Shown: positions 38,341 through 47,926 of the stretch, in pieces
Numbering within the stretch: the stretch's first letter is position 1
Layout of the letters: every line of letters begins with the position of its first letter
IMG/VR virus record: IMGVR_UViG_3300042549_001260
Span: 1-57,515 of that record
From: a virus
DNA length: 57,515 nucleotides
Direction: 5' to 3' (one strand)
Position numbers and translations under genes: made by a program
The notes under the pieces: model-generated
The model's database searches: none
Seen by the model: the letters and a program-made list of their open reading frames with translations, nothing else
What the model was told of the DNA's origin: nothing

Positions 38341-41300
38341 GACTCAAGGACCAAACAGAAGAAGCTTTTTCTGCCCCAAATCGTAAGTCTGCTTACCTAA
38401 AAGCCAGAGCAGAAACTCCAGAGCAAAAAGGGCTTTCTTACACAGACCTTCTTGTAGACAATATCATTGGCCTTGATAACGACTATGAATCCTTTGGGGA
38501 AGCTTTTGGTAAAGCTTTCAACGAGGACGAAATTGGTACTCTAAAGAACATGGCTGTCAGTGCCTACGAGGGTGCCAAGGAGTTTGTCACAAGCCCTATT
38601 GAGACGACAAAAGATGTTGCTACAGAGATTTCCGATAGCGTTTCCAGACTTGGTGCAGAAAGCCTTGATGGCAGAATCAAGCGGATGTATGGTGTAGGTT
38701 ATCAAGAAGCCACTGACGAACAGGTTACTAAAGCACGAGAGGCTGTCATTGGTGATGCAATCACTGCTTCCTCTCTGGTCCCTGCTGCCAAGGGTGCAAC
38801 GACAGTAGCTAAGGCTGCTATCCCCGGCAAGATTCAGGCTGATGTTGTGGGCCAAATGCGTTCTTTGCTTGACGGTGATAAAGAGTTCAGAACTGAATCC
38901 AAGAAACCCGCACAAGGCTTGAGTGCTCAGGCTGTTGAAAGTGCAACTAATGAGGGCCAAGACAACCTTAGAGGTGTCACAGCTAAACCGAGTACTTTTT
39001 CTGCAAGAAAAAACAGAACAGACCTTCCCCCAGTAGAAAAATATCTTCCGAAAAAAGGGGAGGTTACCCCAGACTTCCAAAGTGCTTTGAGCAGTGTTAA
39101 AAAAGACTATGCAGAGCAACTTGAGGCTGCTAAAAAGAGGGGTGGCGGTGCAAGTCAAATGTTTTACGCTAGAAGTCTTTCTTTGCTAGAAAATGCAGAT
39201 GAGAACTTGGTAAGAGACATTGCTGATGCAGCCTACTCTGAAGACCCTAGAGACTCCGCAAGGAGGCTTTTGTACAAATATGATGAGTCAGTAATCCCAG
39301 ACGATGTTACGATCAGTGATCTACAGGAACTTGGTATCCGGCTTGGACAATCTTTCTCAGGCAAACTAGGTCCAAAAGAAGCCCCAAGCACACAGTTTAG
39401 GTCTGCTACGGAAGAAGCAACTCAAGCTATGGAAGTTGGGAAGAAGGGTCTTCTTGGCGCACGTTTCTTAAAGCAACTAAAGAAAAACCCTGACGTGCGC
39501 GACACTGAATGGACTGCACTCAACCTTGAGATTGACCCAAACAAACTTTACTCTAAGGAAGAGCTTGTTGATATCGTGGGCAATAAAACCTATGATGTTT
39601 CTGTTAAGAATACTAAAGAGTTTGGAGTTTTTCAAAGGCAGAAAGCTTTGGGTCTGGGGGGTGATGAGAAGGATTACTTTGAGCTTGTTATTGAAGCAAA
39701 AGCTAAGGATGGGACGACCTTTAAGCCAAAAGACAATCACTACTCAGAGGACACTATTGCGCATACCAGAGCTTCTGTAAAAGGTCCGTTGGAGGGTGTT
39801 TCTGATAAAGACTTTATCTTGGCAGAAGAGTTCCAGTCCGACTTATTGCAAAAAGGGTTTTTACCTGCAGGTAAAGGAAGCACTGCAAGCATTGACGAAA
39901 ACTTGACGAAAGTTGACACTGAATTTGGCACTCAACTTACGCAAGCTATTGAAGACGGTTATCAAGATTTTGTATGGGATGATGACACAGCAGAGCTTAA
40001 GATCGTTGAGATTACACCAGAAAACAACCCACAAGTACAGCTTCTACAACGCTGGAACGAGTTAGACGAAGGGGAAAAAAGGAATATTGTCTCCTTGGCA
40101 ACTCTTCCAGAAGGTGCAGATAGGTACCAACAAACTAGGCAGGCAGTTCAAAAAGCCTTCAATAAAACCACCTCCGATACTTACAACATAGATCGTGTTA
40201 TTGAGACTATCTTGAGGTCTGCAAAACCCTCAGAAGTCGCTGTTAGAAAACCTCCTATTGAAAAGATTGGAGAATCTGTAAGTTTGGCCATAGACTCTCT
40301 TCTGGCAGAAGGGCAGAGACGTGGCATTACAACACTTGTTATTCCACCTTTTGAAAAGATAGTTGAAGCTAGGCACCCTAAGGGCAGTAAGCTCTATCTG
40401 GATGCAGTCTCTAAAAAAAGCGGTTTTTACCAAACATACATAACGGCAGTAGATAAAAAGCTGAAAGAGCTTAAAGCTATTGGTGGAGTCAATGTTGAAA
40501 AAATTGACATGACGTACCCCAAGTCCTATGAGGGTAGTGTCACAGACGTACTCGTAAATTTGTCGGATGAAGACCTTGATAGAGTTTTTACAAGGATTTA
40601 TGGGGATGAATATACTTCTGGTGACCTTGGGAGCAGGGACAGATTGTTCCAAAATGAACTACAAGAGTTTGCGATAAATAGTGATTTGGAAGACTATTAC
40701 AGTCAAACTCTAAGGGAGACAAATCTTTTGCCTGCCGTAGTGGATCAGAAACTTAAGGGTACAAAGATTGAGTTTAGTGGGCTTGCAGGAGACAGGGACT
40801 TGACCCGCCCAAGATTTGCCCAAGGTGGCATGGTAGAGGATGAACAAATGAATAGACTGATGCAAGAAGGTGGTATGGCTGATGACGGAATGAACCGTGA
40901 GCCTGTCACTGGTAACGAAATCCCTCCGGGTTCCTTGGCTTCGGAAGTGCGAGATGACATTCCTGCCCAACTCTCTGAGGGTGAGTATGTTGTACCTGCA
41001 GATGTGTTGCGCTACTACGGTGTAAGATTCTTCGAAGACCTTCGTGCTCAGGCTAAGCAGGGCATGATGGAGATGGAGTCTGACGGTCGTATCGGTGGTA
41101 CCCCCGTAAACGCTCAGGGAGTGCCCATGGAGAGCCAAGATGAAGAGCTTACCCCTGAGGAAGAGCAGATGCTGGTTGAGGCTCTAGGAGGCTCTGGGGC
41201 TGCGCCTGTGGGGGGTGCTCGGACTGCGCCTGTGCGGATGGCCTATGGTGGCATGGTTGAGCAGCCTGCTCCTACTCCTTACCAAGACCAAGCTACCATG

Positions 41301-42368
41301 TACCAGATGCCTGAAGGTATGGGTGGCCCCATGGGTATGCAAGAGGGTGGTCTTACAAGAGACAGCACTTCTACTTTTGATCGTACTCAATTCACTATCC
41401 CAGAATCTTCAGATGCTTTTGAAGCTCGTAAATATATTAATCCCACAACTGGCGAAGAAAAAACAGTTCAATTCCTTAACGGCCTGCCAATGGGTTTTGT
41501 GCCTGAAGGTTTTGTTCCGTGGACCCCTGCCCTTGCAGAACAGTCTCAGAGTGGTACTCAGGCCCCAAGAATCCAAACCCCCAGTGTAAAACCTGTAGAG
41601 GTTGAACGTGGTGGAAGAGATATGGATCAAACTCCCACGACTGGTGAAGGTTCTGTTGGGATGAACTATCAAGGTTGGGCCGAAAAAAATTCTGATGCGA
41701 TTAAGTCTGACCCCTTTGCTTTTGGTATGAATGCACTTAAAGGTGCAGAAAATACGATGGGATTTTTTGGTAAAACTCCTATTGGAGGTCTAATCAGCGA
41801 CGTTAATAAGCTGAGTGCACTTTCAAATGCACAGTTTGCCCTATCTCAGCCTATGTCTAAAGAGCAAAAAAATACCCTCGAAGCTGCAATTAAATCCATG
41901 GAAAACAGTTTGAGTACGCCTGTTGCAACTATTGCAGTAAAAACTGACCTTGCTGCCCAAGGCACTCAGAAAAAGAACGCGTGGGAAGCTTATACCAGTA
42001 AGGCTACTGACACAGCCCCCAGCACAGGTCTGGCAGGTAAACCTTCTGATGCCACTGCGTCTACGGCAGGTGCTGGACGTAATATCCCCGGTGATACTGA
42101 TCCTAGCGGTGGCGTAACCAGATCAGGGGGAAGAGACCAACAAGGCACTTCAGGTACTCCAGTAGGAACATCTAAAGATAAGGCTGCTGTGGGTAATCTT
42201 GCTGCAGACAAAGCACTCGCAGATAAGGCCGCTGCTCAGACAGATAAAGAAAAAGCTGACAAAGAGGCTGTATCAAGAGCACAAGGTGATATTACTAGAA
42301 GGGCAGAGGGTGGTTTGATTAGTAAGCCCCAAAAAACTGTTCGTAGTAGAAAAGGTCTTGCCTCCTAA
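38337..42368 (+). CDS. giant virion protein with a polyvalent-protein-like segment (1343 aa)
   Basis: Structural-module protein. The N-terminal 300 residues are helical. Near residues 465-500, NHYSEDTIAHTRAS and ILAEEFQSDLLQKG match a segment seen in phage large polyvalent proteins, and about 650-670 (DSLLAEGQRRGITTLVIPP) fits the next part. From about residue 825 a Gly/Met/Glu-rich stretch (FAQGGMVEDEQMNRLMQEGG) leads to PGSLASEVRDDIPAQLSEGE and YVVPADVLRYYGVRFFEDLR, a module found in marine podovirus virion proteins. The rest is low-complexity. Likely injected or internal. Confidence 0.75.
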   Translation: MRLKDQTEEAFSAPNRKSAYLKARAETPEQKGLSYTDLLVDNIIGLDNDYESFGEAFGKAFNEDEIGTLKNMAVSAYEGAKEFVTSPIETTKDVATEISDSVSRLGAESLDGRIKRMYGVGYQEATDEQVTKAREAVIGDAITASSLVPAAKGATTVAKAAIPGKIQADVVGQMRSLLDGDKEFRTESKKPAQGLSAQAVESATNEGQDNLRGVTAKPSTFSARKNRTDLPPVEKYLPKKGEVTPDFQSALSSVKKDYAEQLEAAKKRGGGASQMFYARSLSLLENADENLVRDIADAAYSEDPRDSARRLLYKYDESVIPDDVTISDLQELGIRLGQSFSGKLGPKEAPSTQFRSATEEATQAMEVGKKGLLGARFLKQLKKNPDVRDTEWTALNLEIDPNKLYSKEELVDIVGNKTYDVSVKNTKEFGVFQRQKALGLGGDEKDYFELVIEAKAKDGTTFKPKDNHYSEDTIAHTRASVKGPLEGVSDKDFILAEEFQSDLLQKGFLPAGKGSTASIDENLTKVDTEFGTQLTQAIEDGYQDFVWDDDTAELKIVEITPENNPQVQLLQRWNELDEGEKRNIVSLATLPEGADRYQQTRQAVQKAFNKTTSDTYNIDRVIETILRSAKPSEVAVRKPPIEKIGESVSLAIDSLLAEGQRRGITTLVIPPFEKIVEARHPKGSKLYLDAVSKKSGFYQTYITAVDKKLKELKAIGGVNVEKIDMTYPKSYEGSVTDVLVNLSDEDLDRVFTRIYGDEYTSGDLGSRDRLFQNELQEFAINSDLEDYYSQTLRETNLLPAVVDQKLKGTKIEFSGLAGDRDLTRPRFAQGGMVEDEQMNRLMQEGGMADDGMNREPVTGNEIPPGSLASEVRDDIPAQLSEGEYVVPADVLRYYGVRFFEDLRAQAKQGMMEMESDGRIGGTPVNAQGVPMESQDEELTPEEEQMLVEALGGSGAAPVGGARTAPVRMAYGGMVEQPAPTPYQDQATMYQMPEGMGGPMGMQEGGLTRDSTSTFDRTQFTIPESSDAFEARKYINPTTGEEKTVQFLNGLPMGFVPEGFVPWTPALAEQSQSGTQAPRIQTPSVKPVEVERGGRDMDQTPTTGEGSVGMNYQGWAEKNSDAIKSDPFAFGMNALKGAENTMGFFGKTPIGGLISDVNKLSALSNAQFALSQPMSKEQKNTLEAAIKSMENSLSTPVATIAVKTDLAAQGTQKKNAWEAYTSKATDTAPSTGLAGKPSDATASTAGAGRNIPGDTDPSGGVTRSGGRDQQGTSGTPVGTSKDKAAVGNLAADKALADKAAAQTDKEKADKEAVSRAQGDITRRAEGGLISKPQKTVRSRKGLAS

Positions 42369-42435
42369 CCAAGACTGTGCTATACAAACAATAAGGCTAC
42401 CCAGCCAAGGCTGGCCCCAACATAAAGGATAAAGA

Positions 42436-43287
42436 ATGTCTGTAACTAAAGTCTACGTTGATTCCTCTTTCAGCAGTCGTAATCGTAAGCGTATTGAGGA
42501 TGAGGAAAAAGAACTTGAAGAGCTAATTAATAATACAAAGGCTCCAGAAAAAGAACCTAAGGAAGAGGTTAAGACCCAAGAGGTTGAGCCTGAACCTAAC
42601 GACCCGGAAGAGAAGTCTTTTAAGAAACGCTATGGTGATCTACGTAGACACCTTTCCGAGAAAGAAAAAGAGTGGGAGACGAAGTTTGAGGAGTTGAAGA
42701 ACTCTGTGTCACCCAGTGCACGTATTTTGCCCCCTAAGTCTGATGAAGATATTGCAGCTTGGGCCAGTAAGTATCCTGATGTTGCATCCATTGTTGAGAC
42801 TATTGCAAATAAGAAAGCAGAAGAAAAGCTCTCAAAGTACAAGAACAAGTTTGATGAGTATGAAAAGTTGTCTGTTGAGGCGGTACGGAATAAAGCTCTT
42901 GATGCTATCCGAGTGTCTCACTCTGACTTTGATAACCTCCGTAAGTCTGACGAATTCCATAATTGGGTAGAAGAACAACCCAAGTGGGTTCAGGATGCTC
43001 TCTACGAGAACGAAGAAGATGCCCATGCAGTAATCCGTGTCCTTGACCTATACAAAGTCGATAAGGGTCTCACCCCCTCGGCCCTAAAGGCAAAGAGCAA
43101 AGATGCTGCCTCTCTCATCCAAACCAAAACCAAGGCCAACGTGGACTTCGATAAGGACGGTGAGAAGATTTACGAATCCCGTGTTGCCAAAATGAACATG
43201 GATGAATACGCCAAGAACGAGGGCAAAATCATGGAATCTATCCGTAAGGGTACTTTTGTGTATGATCTCTCCGGTGGCGCAAGATAG
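42436..43287 (+). CDS. head scaffolding protein
   Basis: 283 aa, highly charged and helical, with EEKELEELINNTK and KSFKKRYGDLRRHLSEKEKEW as coiled coil and a C-terminal MDEYAKNEGKIMESIRKG segment. Directly upstream of the capsid gene, as usual for scaffolds, which guide capsid assembly and leave before maturation. A perfect CCAGCC/GGCTGG mini-hairpin lies just upstream. Confidence 0.85.
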   Translation: MSVTKVYVDSSFSSRNRKRIEDEEKELEELINNTKAPEKEPKEEVKTQEVEPEPNDPEEKSFKKRYGDLRRHLSEKEKEWETKFEELKNSVSPSARILPPKSDEDIAAWASKYPDVASIVETIANKKAEEKLSKYKNKFDEYEKLSVEAVRNKALDAIRVSHSDFDNLRKSDEFHNWVEEQPKWVQDALYENEEDAHAVIRVLDLYKVDKGLTPSALKAKSKDAASLIQTKTKANVDFDKDGEKIYESRVAKMNMDEYAKNEGKIMESIRKGTFVYDLSGGAR

Positions 43288-43290
43288 TGC

Positions 43291-43318
43291 TTGACAACTA
43301 AGGACTTCTTCATATAAC
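43291..43318 (+). promoter_or_regulatory. sigma70-like promoter before the capsid gene
   Basis: TTGACA (43291-43296), 16-bp spacer, TATAAC (43313-43318). It lies in the 250-bp gap between scaffold and capsid genes and would boost capsid expression. The predicted start of transcription falls at the foot of a long hairpin. Confidence 0.65.
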
Positions 43319-43322
43319 TACC

Positions 43323-43367
43323 ACAAATAGCTGTGGCCTCTTAGTGACACCCATGGCTATTTGTTTT
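43323..43367 (+). terminator. long hairpin with T-run in the capsid leader
   Basis: ACAAATAGC pairs with GCTATTTGT and the stem extends by five more pairs (two G-U), with a 14-nt loop and TTTT after it. It could terminate transcription from the scaffold operon, act as an attenuator, or protect the 5' end of capsid mRNA made from the promoter just upstream. The remaining 170 bp to the capsid ATG hold an AGGAGG ribosome-binding site and no other clear signal. Confidence 0.65.
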
Positions 43368-43538
43368 CCCTTAAAGCTTAACCATCAAGTAAGACTTACC
43401 TGACTAAGTACAGGCCTATGATCTTCTCATCATAACTGATCCTTATGAAACCCAGACCATACACCCTAGAATCCCGTCAGCCTCTTATAGAAATGTTTTG
43501 CTTCTAATCAAAGCCAAATATCATAGGAGGATTTTCTC

Positions 43539-44615
43539 ATGGCTTTCCAAACTGCTGCTGGCTGGTCGAACCTGCCCAATGGAAATTTTTCTTCGGTCAT
43601 CTACTCGAAGAAAGTTCAACTCGCTCTCCGTAAAGCAACTGTGGTTGGTGACATCACTAACTCGGATTACTTCGGTGAAATCTCGGCTCAGGGTGATACC
43701 GTTCGTATCATCAAAGAACCGGAAATCTCGGTCTCGAACTACGCACGTGGTACCCAGATTCAAGCTCAAGACCTCGACGATGAAGACTTCTCGCTGGTTA
43801 TCGACAAGGCTAACTACTTTGCCTTCAAAGTTGATGACATCGAAGAAGCCCACTCGCACGTCAACTTCATGGACCTTGCTACCAACCGTGCAGCCTACCG
43901 TTTGGCTGACAACCATGACCAAGAAGTTCTGGGCTATCTGTCGGGCTACAAGCAGACCGCTCTCCATGCTAACGCTGGTACAGTGAATGACGTTGTGAAT
44001 GGCACCAAAGCTATCACCACGGCTGGTTCGGATGAACTGCTGTCTTCGATGAAGCTCTCGCGTCCTTCGTTTGGCAACATCACCACGGCTGGTAGCGCTG
44101 GGGACTCTATCCCGGTTGCTGCTCGTCTTCCGGGTGCTAGTGCTCTCCCTACCACTCATGTCTCGCCTGTCATGCTGATTAACCGCATGGGCCGTCTGCT
44201 CGACCAGCAGAACGTGGACAAAGCTGGCCGTTGGTTGGTGATTGACCCCGTGATGATGGAAGTCCTGATGGACGAAGATTCGCGCTTCCTGAATGCAGAT
44301 CAGGGTGAGTCGGGTGCTCTGCGTAACGGTCTGGTTTTGACGAACTGGAACGGCTTCCGCGTCTACGTGTCGAACAACCTGCCGCAAGTCGGTACTGGTT
44401 CGTCCTTCGTGGGTAACTCCAGCGCACAGTCCACGAACTACGGTGTGATCGTTGCTGGTCATGACTCGGCTGTGGCTACCGCTGAGCAGATCAACAAGAC
44501 CGAGACCTACCGTGACCCGGACTCGTTCGCTGACATCGTGCGTGGTATGCACCTGTACGGTCGTAAGATTCTGCGCCCGGAAGCTCTGACGGTTGCTCGT
44601 TACAACCTCGCCTAA
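43539..44615 (+). CDS. major capsid protein
   Basis: 358 aa. Starts FQTAAGWSNLPNGNFSSVIY, with the capsid-like RKATVVGDITNSDYFGEI and later GRWLVIDPVMMEVLMDE. Location after scaffold, very strong AGGAGG ribosome-binding site, and a distinct codon choice (serine almost always TCG) all fit a highly expressed capsid gene. Followed by a hairpin. Confidence 0.92.
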   Translation: MAFQTAAGWSNLPNGNFSSVIYSKKVQLALRKATVVGDITNSDYFGEISAQGDTVRIIKEPEISVSNYARGTQIQAQDLDDEDFSLVIDKANYFAFKVDDIEEAHSHVNFMDLATNRAAYRLADNHDQEVLGYLSGYKQTALHANAGTVNDVVNGTKAITTAGSDELLSSMKLSRPSFGNITTAGSAGDSIPVAARLPGASALPTTHVSPVMLINRMGRLLDQQNVDKAGRWLVIDPVMMEVLMDEDSRFLNADQGESGALRNGLVLTNWNGFRVYVSNNLPQVGTGSSFVGNSSAQSTNYGVIVAGHDSAVATAEQINKTETYRDPDSFADIVRGMHLYGRKILRPEALTVARYNLA

Positions 44616-44625
44616 TATAGACCCT

Positions 44626-44653
44626 AAGGTATCCCTCTGTGGGGTACCCTTAA
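44626..44653 (+). terminator. hairpin after the capsid gene
   Basis: TAAGG...CCC and GGG...CCTTA form an interrupted stem with a short loop. There is no T-run, so RNA processing or stabilisation is as likely as termination. Confidence 0.5.
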
Positions 44654-44676
44654 CCGCCATAGGAAAGGACACTTAA

Positions 44677-45165
44677 ATGGCTACTGTTACCACTCTCGCG
44701 GGCGGGTCTGTTGATGGCTTCACCGCTGGGCGTATGCCCTACTTCAAAGAAGTCTTGGTTGACTTCGCCGCTGCTGCTACTGCCAAGGGTTCGGCTCTGG
44801 CTGCTGCTGACGTGATCGAAGCTATCTCGGTCCCCACCAATACCATGATCCTGAATGCTGGCTTCGAGGTTATCACCGCTGCTGGTGGTGAGTCGAATGA
44901 CAACACTCTGGACCTCGGCACTGGTGCGGATGCTGACGTTTTTGTTGACGGTTTCGACTTTGACGCTGCTGCTGCTGGCGCTTACGCTCAGAACGCTGCT
45001 GCCTTCCAGCCCCTCGTGGTTGGTGGTACTGCTGACACCATTGACCTGACGATTGCCACCGCTACGACTGCCCCGACCTCGGGTGTTGTTCGTGTGTGGG
45101 CTGTTCTGATTGACATTGATGCACGTAAGACCGCTGCAGAAGTTGACCGCGACACTCTCGCCTAA
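44677..45165 (+). CDS. capsid decoration / minor head protein
   Basis: 162 aa, Ala/Thr/Asp-rich and beta-type (LADV-like repeats, for example DTIDLTIATATTAPTSG). Directly after the capsid gene, flanked by hairpins, and sharing the capsid's TCG-rich codon use, which suggests high copy number. Decoration protein is the best guess. Confidence 0.75.
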   Translation: MATVTTLAGGSVDGFTAGRMPYFKEVLVDFAAAATAKGSALAAADVIEAISVPTNTMILNAGFEVITAAGGESNDNTLDLGTGADADVFVDGFDFDAAAAGAYAQNAAAFQPLVVGGTADTIDLTIATATTAPTSGVVRVWAVLIDIDARKTAAEVDRDTLA

Positions 45166-45175
45166 TTAAAACATT

Positions 45176-45207
45176 AGGGTGTCCTCTAGGGGGCACCCTT
45201 CACTTTT
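45176..45207 (+). terminator. terminator after the head-protein gene
   Basis: AGGGTG/CACCCT stem with inner CC/GG pairs, followed by TTTT. It should end most capsid-module transcription before the tail genes, lowering their expression. Confidence 0.7.
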
Positions 45208-45227
45208 ATCTGTGAAGGATAGGCAAC

Positions 45228-45950
45228 GTGTCAGCTTACAATTTTCTTGGCCTTGTGAATGATGTAAATCGTAGGCTCAATGAAGTAGAGTTGACATCCA
45301 GCAACTTTGCTTCTGCTGTTGGCTTCTATTCTTCTGCTAAAGACTCCATTAACTCTGCCATTCAGTACATTGGTCAGAGTCAGTTCGAGTGGCCCTTCAA
45401 CCACGTGTTGCAAGAGGAAACCCTGACTCCCGGTACAATCAGATACTCATACCCCAACGATGCAAAGACGATTGATTTTGACACGTTTAGAATTAAGCGT
45501 AACGACACTTTTAACAACACTACTCAGAAACTCCGTATTATCTCTTACGAAGACTACCTAGAAAACTATATAGACGATGAGTACAATACTGCAAATACTT
45601 CCATCAGGAGCCTTCCCCAGAGGGTGTTTAGAACCCCAAATCAAGGTTATGGAGTGCATCCCGCACCGAACTACGAGTATGAGTTGGCTTACGAATACTA
45701 CAGGCTTCCTATTGATTTGGTGAATGCTACAGACGTACCTTCTTTGTCAGAGCAGTTTCGTTCTGTCATTGTTGATGGTGCTATGTACTACGCATACACT
45801 TTCCGTGGTAACACTCAGGATGCTACCCTGCACCTGCAGAAGTTTGATGAAGGTATTAAGGACATGAGAACCCTCTACATCAATCGTTATGATTATGTCA
45901 GAGACACCCGTGTTATGAGAAACATTTCTAACAACGCGCGGGTTGGGTGA
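45228..45950 (+). CDS. tail tubular protein A-like (T7 gp11-like)
   Basis: 240 aa, GTG start with GAAGGAT upstream. SAYNFLGLVNDVNRRLNEVE and a helical C-terminal end with RVMRNISN. Aromatic-rich (YEYELAYEYYRLP). Size, position after head genes and before a 657-aa beta-rich protein match the podoviral gatekeeper/tubular tail A protein. Confidence 0.85.
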   Translation: MSAYNFLGLVNDVNRRLNEVELTSSNFASAVGFYSSAKDSINSAIQYIGQSQFEWPFNHVLQEETLTPGTIRYSYPNDAKTIDFDTFRIKRNDTFNNTTQKLRIISYEDYLENYIDDEYNTANTSIRSLPQRVFRTPNQGYGVHPAPNYEYELAYEYYRLPIDLVNATDVPSLSEQFRSVIVDGAMYYAYTFRGNTQDATLHLQKFDEGIKDMRTLYINRYDYVRDTRVMRNISNNARVG

Positions 45951-45951
45951 G

Positions 45952-47925
45952 ATGCCGACAGCATGGGAAACTTTCCCTATTGAGATTAAGGGGGGTCTTG
46001 TTACAAACATCTCTCCTCTCCAGCAGGGTTTGACTGCACCGGGAACAGCCAGACGTTTAACTAACTTTGAGCCGTCCATTGAGGGTGGCTATAAACGTAT
46101 TCTGGGTTACACTAAATTCGATAGCGCCTTTGTCCCACCCTATGGTGAACCTGTCGTACAGGGCAGTGGTCAGACAGGCACAACCCTCATTATTGCAAAC
46201 ATCTTTGAAACCCCAGCCATTGGGAATACCCTTACTGTTGCAGGTGTGACTGGAACTTACACTATTGTTGAAGTTACTTTTAACAGTACCTCTAAGAATG
46301 CCACCCTGACGCTTAGTGCTTCTTTGGCATCCTCCCCTGCAGATAAAGCAGCAGTAACTTTCTCTAATACTCAGAGCCTGATAGAGGGACTCATCTATTA
46401 CCATCAGAGAGCTTTGGTGTCTCGTGGTGGGAATATCTGGGAGTCCGACGGCACTGGTTGGATTAGGATCAATAAACCTGCTTACGGCACTGTGCTCGTG
46501 AATGGTGGGAGCCAGACAGGTACAAGTCTCATCATTGATGGTCTTACTGGAATCCCTCAGATTGGTGACACCTTTACTATAGCGAGCATTGAAAAAGTCT
46601 ACACCATTACAAGCAGTGTCACAGTGACATCTGGTGGGGCAACTCTCACCATTACACCCACACTGGCTTCTTCCCCAGCAAACAACGCTGCAATCACTTT
46701 TCTGAGTACAGACAGGTCTCTCGGTGGTAAGATGCGGTTTGAGCGTTACTCCTTCACCGGGACTTCTACTATTGCTGGTGTCGATGGAACTAATTACCCA
46801 TTCAAGTACGATGGAACTACCTTTACGGCAATGACTGGTGCGCCGTCAGACATCCTTGGTGCCACTCATGTTGCTGAGTTCAAGAATCAACTCTTCTTTG
46901 CAAAAGACAACGCTCTTGTATTCACTGCACCCTACACAGACACTGAATTCTCTGTCGCTCTAGGTTCAGGTGTTATCACTACACCCCACGTAATCACGGG
47001 TCTGATTGTTTTTAGAGAGCAATTGATTATTTTTAGTACTAACCAGATACACAGACTGGTTGGCAACACTATTGGGGACTTTCAACTCCAACCTATTTCA
47101 CTGGACATTGGGTGTGTAAGAACAGACACCATTCAGGAAGTTGGTGGGGACATTGCCTTCCTCGGCCCTGATGGTGTGAGACTACTGAGTGCTACAGATC
47201 GTATCGGTGACTTTGGTCTTGCTGTGTCTTCCCGTCCTATCCAGTCTGAAGTAGAATCTCTCGTTTCAGGAAATACCAGCTTTACTTCTTGCGTGATACG
47301 TGGTAAAAATCAGTACAGAATGTTTGGGTATGCTGCAAGCAAAACATCTGAGACTTCTCTTGGAGTTCTTGCCACTCAGTTTGCAGACCAGACTGCACAG
47401 GGCATGGCTTGGGCCGAAGTGAATGGTATCTTGGCCTACGTTGCAGACAGTATCTACTCCGCTGCAGATGGTTCTGAAACAGTTTTGTTTGCGAATAGAG
47501 ATGGATACACTTACCGAATGGAGTCTGGCAACAGCTTTGATGGTGAGGTTATCCGTGCTCAGTACTTTACCCCACACCTGCCACTCACTGATCCCAGAGT
47601 AAGAAAGACTTTCTACAAACTGACAACATACCTCAACCCAGAAGGTTCTATCTCTGGCACAGTGGCTCCAAGACTAAACTTCGACCAGTCTGGCACAATC
47701 CAACCTCCAACCATTGACCTAGAAAATACGGCAGACAATCCCTTCTTTTATGGTGCTGCTATCTTTGGAACCGCTCAGTATGGTGGAAGACTCACTTACT
47801 CCTTCTCTGCTCAGATGATTGGCTCTGGGCTTACTATCAGTCTCCAGTATGCTTTCGAAAGCATTACACCACCCTTCTCTTTGGATGCTATTACCATAGA
47901 GTACCTTAACAACGACAGGCAGTAA
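45952..47925 (+). CDS. tail tubular protein B / nozzle-like (T7 gp12-like)
   Basis: 657 aa beta-rich protein: FPIEIKGGLVTNISPLQQGL at the start, several Gly/Thr-rich repeats such as GSQTGTSLIIDGLTGIP, and a propeller-like middle with VAEFKNQLFFAKDN. Matches podoviral nozzle proteins in size and place. I chose the ATG just after the previous stop instead of an upstream TTG. It contains two similar inserted Ig-like or jelly-roll repeats near residues 60-130 and 185-260. Confidence 0.85.
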   Translation: MPTAWETFPIEIKGGLVTNISPLQQGLTAPGTARRLTNFEPSIEGGYKRILGYTKFDSAFVPPYGEPVVQGSGQTGTTLIIANIFETPAIGNTLTVAGVTGTYTIVEVTFNSTSKNATLTLSASLASSPADKAAVTFSNTQSLIEGLIYYHQRALVSRGGNIWESDGTGWIRINKPAYGTVLVNGGSQTGTSLIIDGLTGIPQIGDTFTIASIEKVYTITSSVTVTSGGATLTITPTLASSPANNAAITFLSTDRSLGGKMRFERYSFTGTSTIAGVDGTNYPFKYDGTTFTAMTGAPSDILGATHVAEFKNQLFFAKDNALVFTAPYTDTEFSVALGSGVITTPHVITGLIVFREQLIIFSTNQIHRLVGNTIGDFQLQPISLDIGCVRTDTIQEVGGDIAFLGPDGVRLLSATDRIGDFGLAVSSRPIQSEVESLVSGNTSFTSCVIRGKNQYRMFGYAASKTSETSLGVLATQFADQTAQGMAWAEVNGILAYVADSIYSAADGSETVLFANRDGYTYRMESGNSFDGEVIRAQYFTPHLPLTDPRVRKTFYKLTTYLNPEGSISGTVAPRLNFDQSGTIQPPTIDLENTADNPFFYGAAIFGTAQYGGRLTYSFSAQMIGSGLTISLQYAFESITPPFSLDAITIEYLNNDRQ

Positions 47926-47926
47926 A

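Noticed and set aside
42403-42416. CCAGCC/GGCTGG hairpin before the scaffold gene as a terminator
   Set aside because: The loop is only two bases and no T-run follows, so a terminator call is not supported.
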